Origin: Myxococcales bacterium
GTDB lineage: Bacteria > Myxococcota_A > Polyangia > Nannocystales > Nannocystaceae
Length of the DNA: 64,000 bases
Assembly: GCA_020633295.1 (NCBI GenBank)
Contig: JACKDW010000002.1
Span: 248,001 to 312,000, forward strand
Direction of reading: 5' to 3'
Positions 59,639 to 64,000 of this stretch are shown here, piece after piece (positions within the stretch are counted from its first letter, which is position 1; each line of letters begins with the position of its first letter). The notes below the pieces were generated by a model. That model was not told the origin of the DNA. It did not search any database and worked only from the letters and a program-made list of their open reading frames with translations. A program made the position numbers and the translations under genes.

Positions 59639-60718
59639 ATGCGCGCCCCCGCTCGTCGCCCCCGCCGCCCCTCGCTGTCGCTCGCGCTCGCGGCCGCGAT
59701 CACCCCGTCCGCGCTCGCCTGCGCGCCGCCGAGCTCGGTCGCCGAGCACACGGCGCGCGCCGACAGGCCGCGCGCCGACGAGCGCGAGCCGGCGCGCCCG
59801 GGGCCGCTGTACGCCGGCGACGAGTTCCTCGTCCCGGACGAGGCGTCGCGGCGCGCCGCCGTGGGCGCGCTCGACGGCCTCTCGCCGGCGCAGTCGCGGG
59901 CGTTCAGCGAGACGGCGGACTTCCGCCCGATCGCGACGCCGCAGCCCGGCGACTGGTTGGCGGAGCACCACGAGCGCGGGCAGAGCTTCGAACGCTTCCA
60001 GCGCTCGTCCCCGAACCAGCCGGACAACGCGCGCCAGACGATCTACGTGCAGCCGCTGGGGGCGACCGAGGGCGCCCCGCTCGACGCGCTGACGCGCTTC
60101 ACCGCCGATTACTTTCAGCTGCCGGTCAAGACGCTGCCGACGCTGTCGCTCGAGGCGCTGCGGGTGACCGAGCGCGACAACGACGGCGTGCGCCAGCTGC
60201 TCGCGCCCGAGCTGCTCACGCGCCTCGCCGAGCGCCTGCCCGACGACGCGTACTGCCTCATCGGCGTGACGATGACCGACCTCTACCCGGACCCGGAGTG
60301 GAACTTCGTGTTCGGCTACGCGTCGCTGTCCGAGCGCGTCGGCGTGCACAGCCTCGCGCGCTACGACCCCGCGTTCTACGGGCGCGACGTGAGCGCGCCG
60401 GTCCGCGACGCGCTCGTGCTCGAGCGGGGCGCGAAGGTCATGGCCCACGAGCTCGGGCACATGTTCGGCATGCAGCACTGCGTGTACTACGACTGCGTCA
60501 TGAACGGCTCGAACCACCTCGACGAGTCGGACGACAAGCCGATGCACCTGTGCCCGCTGTGCCTGCGCAAGCTGCAGGCGAGCGTGGGCTTCGACCCGGG
60601 CGCGCGCTACCAGCGGCTCGGCGCGCGCTACGAGGCGCTCGGGCTCTCGCGCGACGCCGAGTGGGCGCGGCGCCGCGCCGCGTTCGTGACGACGGGCGAC
60701 GCGAGCGCGGCGCCCTGA
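59639..60718 (+). CDS. archaemetzincin-type zinc peptidase lipoprotein
   Basis: This 359-residue protein has a lipobox (SALAC) and a catalytic domain with the archaemetzincin signature: HELGHMFGMQHC, with ligands His270, His274 and His280 and catalytic Glu271, followed by Cys281-x4-Cys286-x-Met288-x16-Cys305-x2-Cys308. The canonical spacing is x17, so one residue is missing. The Cys set binds a second zinc. The N-terminal region is about 45 residues of Ala/Arg/Pro spacer and then VPDEASRRAAVGALDGLSPA. A lipid-anchored member is unusual. Confidence 0.92.
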   Translation: MRAPARRPRRPSLSLALAAAITPSALACAPPSSVAEHTARADRPRADEREPARPGPLYAGDEFLVPDEASRRAAVGALDGLSPAQSRAFSETADFRPIATPQPGDWLAEHHERGQSFERFQRSSPNQPDNARQTIYVQPLGATEGAPLDALTRFTADYFQLPVKTLPTLSLEALRVTERDNDGVRQLLAPELLTRLAERLPDDAYCLIGVTMTDLYPDPEWNFVFGYASLSERVGVHSLARYDPAFYGRDVSAPVRDALVLERGAKVMAHELGHMFGMQHCVYYDCVMNGSNHLDESDDKPMHLCPLCLRKLQASVGFDPGARYQRLGARYEALGLSRDAEWARRRAAFVTTGDASAAP

Positions 60719-60735
60719 CGCGCGCCTCGAGCGCT

Positions 60736-60767
60736 CGAACAACATGACTCTACAGGCATGTTGTTCG
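60736..60767. terminator. perfect hairpin between convergent genes
   Basis: CGAACAACATG and CATGTTGTTCG form an 11-bp perfect stem with a 10-base loop, 17 bases after the archaemetzincin stop and 26 before the end of the gene on the other strand. No T-tract is present; bidirectional termination or message protection is likely. Confidence 0.5.
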
Positions 60768-60793
60768 CCGCGGGCTCGACGGCGCCGCCGCGC

Positions 60794-62197
60794 TCACTTG
60801 GCGGTGAACAGGCAGCGCGTCGACGGGATGATGTAGTCGGCGAGCACGTAGAGGTAGTACGTGCGACCGGGCACGAGCGCGGGCGGGGCCTCGCCCGACG
60901 CGGGCATCCGCTGCGTCCAGCCCGGCGGGACGTCGCCGTAGCGGACGCCGCTCTTGATGGGGTCGCCGGTCCACGGCACGGTGATGTTCCAGAGCGTGCC
61001 CTCCGGGAGGTCGAGGTTCGGCGGCACGGTCGGGTTCTCGGCGCCGGCCTCGAGCACGTACAGGTGCCGCGCCGGGCTGCCCTCCCAGGTGATGACGCCG
61101 TCCGCGCTGACGCCCTCGCCGTTAACGCACGGCCCGGGCTCGTACTCTCGCTGGGAGTGCAGCGGGCCGCCGAAGGGCGGGTCGCCGGCGAAGTCCTCGG
61201 GGGCGTAGCCGAGGCGGTACAGCTCGTTCTCGAAGAACGCGACCATGCGCGCCTCGTCCGTCGAGGGCGTGCCGACCTCGCGGCTGAAGCCGTTGTTCTC
61301 CTCGGGCGGGTAGGCGCCGAAGCTCGACGAGTCGATCCAGCCCGCGTTCATCGCCAGGCCCGTCGGGTAGAACGTGTCGACCCACAGCGGCGAGGCCTCG
61401 ATGTACCAGTTGCTCGGGCCGTCGGGCGCGAGCTCGCTGGAGTGACAGCAGACGCACGCGCAGGCCTCGACCTGCTCCTTCACCCAGGCGAGCTCGGCCA
61501 TGTAGTCCTCGTCCTCCAGCCGCGGGTCCTCGGGGTCGAAGACGTCGGTCGCCGGGTTCGCGGGGCCGTAGGGGCGCTGGGTGTAGACCGGCTCGCAGGA
61601 GGCGTAGTCGACGAACTTGCGGCCCGGCTCGGTGCACGAGTGGATGCTCTCGCGCGTGCAGACCTCGCCGCGCTCGCTCAAGCCCGGCTCGTCGTCCAGC
61701 GGCGGCATGCAGACCAGCTCGCCGGGCTGGAACGCGTCCTCGGAGAGGATGCCCGGATCCTCGGGGTCGCCGCCGCAGACGGGCGACGGGTCGAACACGC
61801 CGCCGCCGAAGAACTGACACCCGCGCTTGGCCGAGGCGCAGTCGCCCTCGTCGTCGCCGGGCATCTGGATCGCGTACACGTCGGGGTCGTTGGCGTTCAT
61901 GATGCAGCGCCCGAGCGTCGACGCGTACTCGCACGCGACGCCCCACGAGAACTCGCCCTCGGCGTCCTGGCAGTCCTCGCCCGCGCTGCCCTCCTCCCAG
62001 GCCTCGCCGAGGTACTCGCGGCACTCCTCCATGTCGGAGAAGCGGTTGACGTAGATGCAGCGCCCCTGCACGACCTCCGGGATGTTGGAGATGTCCTCAA
62101 GGCCACAGCTGGTGAGGGTGAGCAGGCCGAGCAGCCCGAGCAGACCGGGCGCGGGCGCGACGAACTTCGAGGAGCGACGTGACGAGGTCGAGTTCAT
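60794..62197 (-). CDS. Cys-rich lipoprotein with CxxCH motif
   Basis: This 467-residue protein has a lipobox (LTLTSC) and no named family. The mature part has about 20 cysteines. One cluster, CACVCCHSSELAPDG, contains CVCCH, which fits a CxxCH heme-c motif, in a context (NWYIEASPLWVDTFYPTG) like some myxobacterial cytochrome-like proteins. The C-terminus forms beta-rich segments (RHLYVLEAGAENPTVPPNLD, RTYYLYVLADYIIPSTRCLF). A -10-like tatatc and ggag ribosome-binding site lie upstream. Confidence 0.8.
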   Translation of the reverse strand: MNSTSSRRSSKFVAPAPGLLGLLGLLTLTSCGLEDISNIPEVVQGRCIYVNRFSDMEECREYLGEAWEEGSAGEDCQDAEGEFSWGVACEYASTLGRCIMNANDPDVYAIQMPGDDEGDCASAKRGCQFFGGGVFDPSPVCGGDPEDPGILSEDAFQPGELVCMPPLDDEPGLSERGEVCTRESIHSCTEPGRKFVDYASCEPVYTQRPYGPANPATDVFDPEDPRLEDEDYMAELAWVKEQVEACACVCCHSSELAPDGPSNWYIEASPLWVDTFYPTGLAMNAGWIDSSSFGAYPPEENNGFSREVGTPSTDEARMVAFFENELYRLGYAPEDFAGDPPFGGPLHSQREYEPGPCVNGEGVSADGVITWEGSPARHLYVLEAGAENPTVPPNLDLPEGTLWNITVPWTGDPIKSGVRYGDVPPGWTQRMPASGEAPPALVPGRTYYLYVLADYIIPSTRCLFTAK

Positions 62198-62481
62198 GGA
62201 CGGGTCTCCGGATCGACTGTTCAATGTTTGTATCGATATAGCCAATCTTTGGACATGCGCAAGTTTTTTTGCTCGACCGAACAACAGATCAAGGCCACGA
62301 AATACGCGCCTAAAACCCGGGATAACCACGCCTCCAGCGGGTGAGGCCCGGGATGCATAAGGCTTGTTGAGAATTCGGCGAGATCGCGTCACGTCGCGAC
62401 GCGCGGACGCGCGCGCAGGCGCACGAGCCGCCGCGTGTTCACCTCGACGATCGCGTCGTCGCTACGCGCGCGGCGCGGCGC
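62198..62481. other. promoter-bearing intergenic region
   Basis: On the minus strand TTGCGC (near 62262), sixteen bases, TATATC give a plausible promoter for the Cys-rich lipoprotein. The patch is much more A+T-rich than its surroundings. Confidence 0.4.
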
Positions 62482-64000
62482 TCAGCCCTCCGGCGTCGCC
62501 GCGCAGCGGAAGCCGATGGCGTGGGTGTGCGTGCTCTCGTCCTGCGGGTAGCGCAGCGCGGGGTCGGCGTGGGCCGGCTCGCTGCTGTTGAACGCGCCGC
62601 CACGGATCACGCGCTTGCCGGCGAAGTCCATCGCGCCGAGCTGCTCCGGCGCGCCGGGGAACGGCGCGAAGTTATCGGCTGTCCACTCGAACACGTTGCC
62701 GATCATGTCGTCGAGCTCGTGCTGGGTGCGACCCTGGGGGAAGCTGCCGATCGGCGCGGTGCCGACGTGACCGTCGTCCCCGGGGTGCAGCGGCTCGACG
62801 GGCTCGAGCTTCTGCTCCTCGCGCCAGCGCAGGCACTCGGCGCCGCAGACGTTGGCGTGCTTGGCGGTGGGCGGCTCGTCACCCCAGGGGAACACGCGCC
62901 CGTCGGAGCCGCGCGCGGCGAACTCCCACTCGGCCTCGGTCGGCAGGCGCTTGCCGTGGACGTCGCAGTAGTGCTGCGCCTGCGCCCAGGTGACGCAGTT
63001 GATCGGGTGATCCCCGCGACCCTCGACGCCCTCGTTGCACAGCGCGCTGAAGACCTCGCGCTGGTGCGTCCAGTCCGCCTTCTTGGCGCCGCCGGGCTTC
63101 GGCCAGTAGCTGTCTTTAAACGCGCGCTTGCACTCGCCGCGCTCGGAGCAGGCCTGGTAGTCCGCGACCGTGACCTCGTCGACGTCGAGGCAGTACGGCG
63201 CGACCTCGACCTGATGGGCTGGCCGCGCCATGAGCAGCGCGGCGCGCTCGGTGTTGTCGCTGCCCATGAAGAACTTGCCGCCGGAGACGCTCCGCATGCC
63301 CTCGGGGCAGGTCTCGGTCGCGGCCGCGCCGACGTCCGGCGGCGCGACGACCGGGACCTCCGCCGGCGCGTCGGGGGTCGACGGCTCGTCTGGCGGATCG
63401 GTCACCTCTGGTTTGGGCGGGCCCGTGAACAGGAAGAACGCGGCGACGCCGAGCAGCGCGACGAGCCCGAGCCCGCCGGCGACGAGCAGCGGCAGGGACC
63501 CGCCGGCGCGCGCCGGCGCGGGGCCCTCCTCGGTCGCCGCGAGCTGCGTGACCCCGGTGCGCGCGGAGCCAGCCCCGCCGATCGGCAGCGTCGTGCCGAG
63601 CTGCGGCGTGACCTTGGAATTCGTCAGCGACGGGTGGGCCCCGGTCGACGTGTGCGCGATCGCCTTGTCGACGGTCGGCATCGCCGGGTAGTCCGAGATC
63701 CCGAGCGCGCCGGCCAGCGCCGTCCAGAACGCGCCCATGTTCTTGAAGCGCTCGGTGACCGTGATCGCCAGCGCCGTCTCGAACACCTCCTCGACCGCGA
63801 CGGAGACGTCGAGCCCGCGCCCCCGCGGCGTGGGCCGCTCGTTCGGGTTCTGGCTGGCGAACGCGAGCTGCATGAAGGTCTCGCCGTCGAGCGGCGGCAG
63901 GCCGCCCCGCATCATCTCGATGAACACGAGCGCCATGCCGAAGACGTCGGTCCACGGGCCGGTCGCGCCGTGGCGACGGTCGAACTGCTCGGGCGCGCCG
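62482..64000 (-). CDS. Ser/Thr kinase with C-terminal FGE/SUMF domain (5' part missing)
   Basis: The gene runs off the window, so its start is not seen. The first visible residues, GAPEQFDRRHGATGPWTDVF then GMALVFIEMM, belong to the activation loop (APE) and following helix of a Hanks kinase. A hydrophobic helix (LPLLVAGGLGLVALLGVAAF) crosses the membrane. The C-terminal 260 residues are a formylglycine-generating-enzyme-like domain (SVSGGKFFMGSDNTERAALL, CVTWAQAQHYCDVHGKRLPT, EAEWEFAARGSDGRVFPWGD, GNVFEWTADNFAPF, GFRCAA). This kinase-FGE architecture is frequent in myxobacteria, where the outer domain may bind a ligand rather than act as an enzyme. Confidence 0.92.
   Translation of the reverse strand, partial: GAPEQFDRRHGATGPWTDVFGMALVFIEMMRGGLPPLDGETFMQLAFASQNPNERPTPRGRGLDVSVAVEEVFETALAITVTERFKNMGAFWTALAGALGISDYPAMPTVDKAIAHTSTGAHPSLTNSKVTPQLGTTLPIGGAGSARTGVTQLAATEEGPAPARAGGSLPLLVAGGLGLVALLGVAAFFLFTGPPKPEVTDPPDEPSTPDAPAEVPVVAPPDVGAAATETCPEGMRSVSGGKFFMGSDNTERAALLMARPAHQVEVAPYCLDVDEVTVADYQACSERGECKRAFKDSYWPKPGGAKKADWTHQREVFSALCNEGVEGRGDHPINCVTWAQAQHYCDVHGKRLPTEAEWEFAARGSDGRVFPWGDEPPTAKHANVCGAECLRWREEQKLEPVEPLHPGDDGHVGTAPIGSFPQGRTQHELDDMIGNVFEWTADNFAPFPGAPEQLGAMDFAGKRVIRGGAFNSSEPAHADPALRYPQDESTHTHAIGFRCAATPEG

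Noticed and set aside
60758..62182. A 474-codon plus-strand frame opposite the Cys-rich lipoprotein
   Set aside because: Arg/Ala/Val/Leu-rich without domains; the other strand has a signal peptide and conserved-looking Cys pattern.

Overview
The window is about 64 kb of very G+C-rich DNA with many GTG starts and stop-start overlaps. It reads as a chromosomal segment of a myxobacterium (Myxococcota), probably of the Nannocystis/Plesiocystis kind. The reasons are the adjacent DUF1592-type and DUF1552 proteins, several Hanks-type kinases (one with a formylglycine-generating-enzyme domain), a MYXO-CTERM-like tail, FIST/STAS signalling genes, and about 19 probable lipoproteins, many with long Ser/Thr/Gly-rich spacers after the lipidated cysteine. 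I see no rRNA, tRNA, CRISPR array, insertion sequence or prophage. The species assignment is inference; no marker gene is present.

Layout: 0.2-5.7 kb holds the DUF1592/DUF1552 pair, a conserved hypothetical and two lipoproteins. 5.9-11.5 kb is an overlapping three-gene operon for a DAB-type inorganic-carbon/proton complex: dabA, dabB and a second NuoM-like subunit. 11.6-17.6 kb has an alginate-export-type porin, a Cys-rich lipoprotein, a FIST plus RsbR-like STAS operon and DNA polymerase IV. 17.6-24 kb has a thioredoxin/TPR lipoprotein, a PAS histidine kinase, a CAP lipoprotein beside what looks like decayed sequence, and a kinase with a multi-pass membrane tail. 24-30 kb has a WG-repeat protein that looks like two genes fused in frame, and an unusual protein built of seven ribosomal-L7/L12-C-terminal-like domains, coupled to an unknown helical protein.

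30-39.5 kb carries a TonB-C lipoprotein, an IgGFc-binding-type lipoprotein, membrane proteins, a zinc dehydrogenase, an MBL hydrolase, a deoxynucleoside kinase and a Nudix hydrolase. 39.6-43.6 kb has two divergent ArsA/Get3-like ATPases with complementary P-loop defects flanking a biotin-carrier protein, then methionine aminopeptidase. 43.7-50.2 kb has lipoproteins, a serine hydrolase, a VOC protein and WYL regulator with striking inverted repeats nearby, a bile-acid-symporter-family transporter and an autoregulated-looking HTH/membrane operon. 50.3-64 kb has an amidohydrolase lipoprotein, a pentapeptide-repeat protein, an active/inactive M16 peptidase pair, two thioredoxin-fold enzymes, a lipid-anchored archaemetzincin and a kinase-FGE protein cut by the window edge.

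A recurring regulatory theme is a TANNNT-like hexamer ending 6-9 nt before the chosen start codon at about a dozen genes, which suggests leaderless transcripts. Best candidates for something undescribed are the L7/L12-domain array, the complementary ArsA pair and the three-subunit DAB operon.
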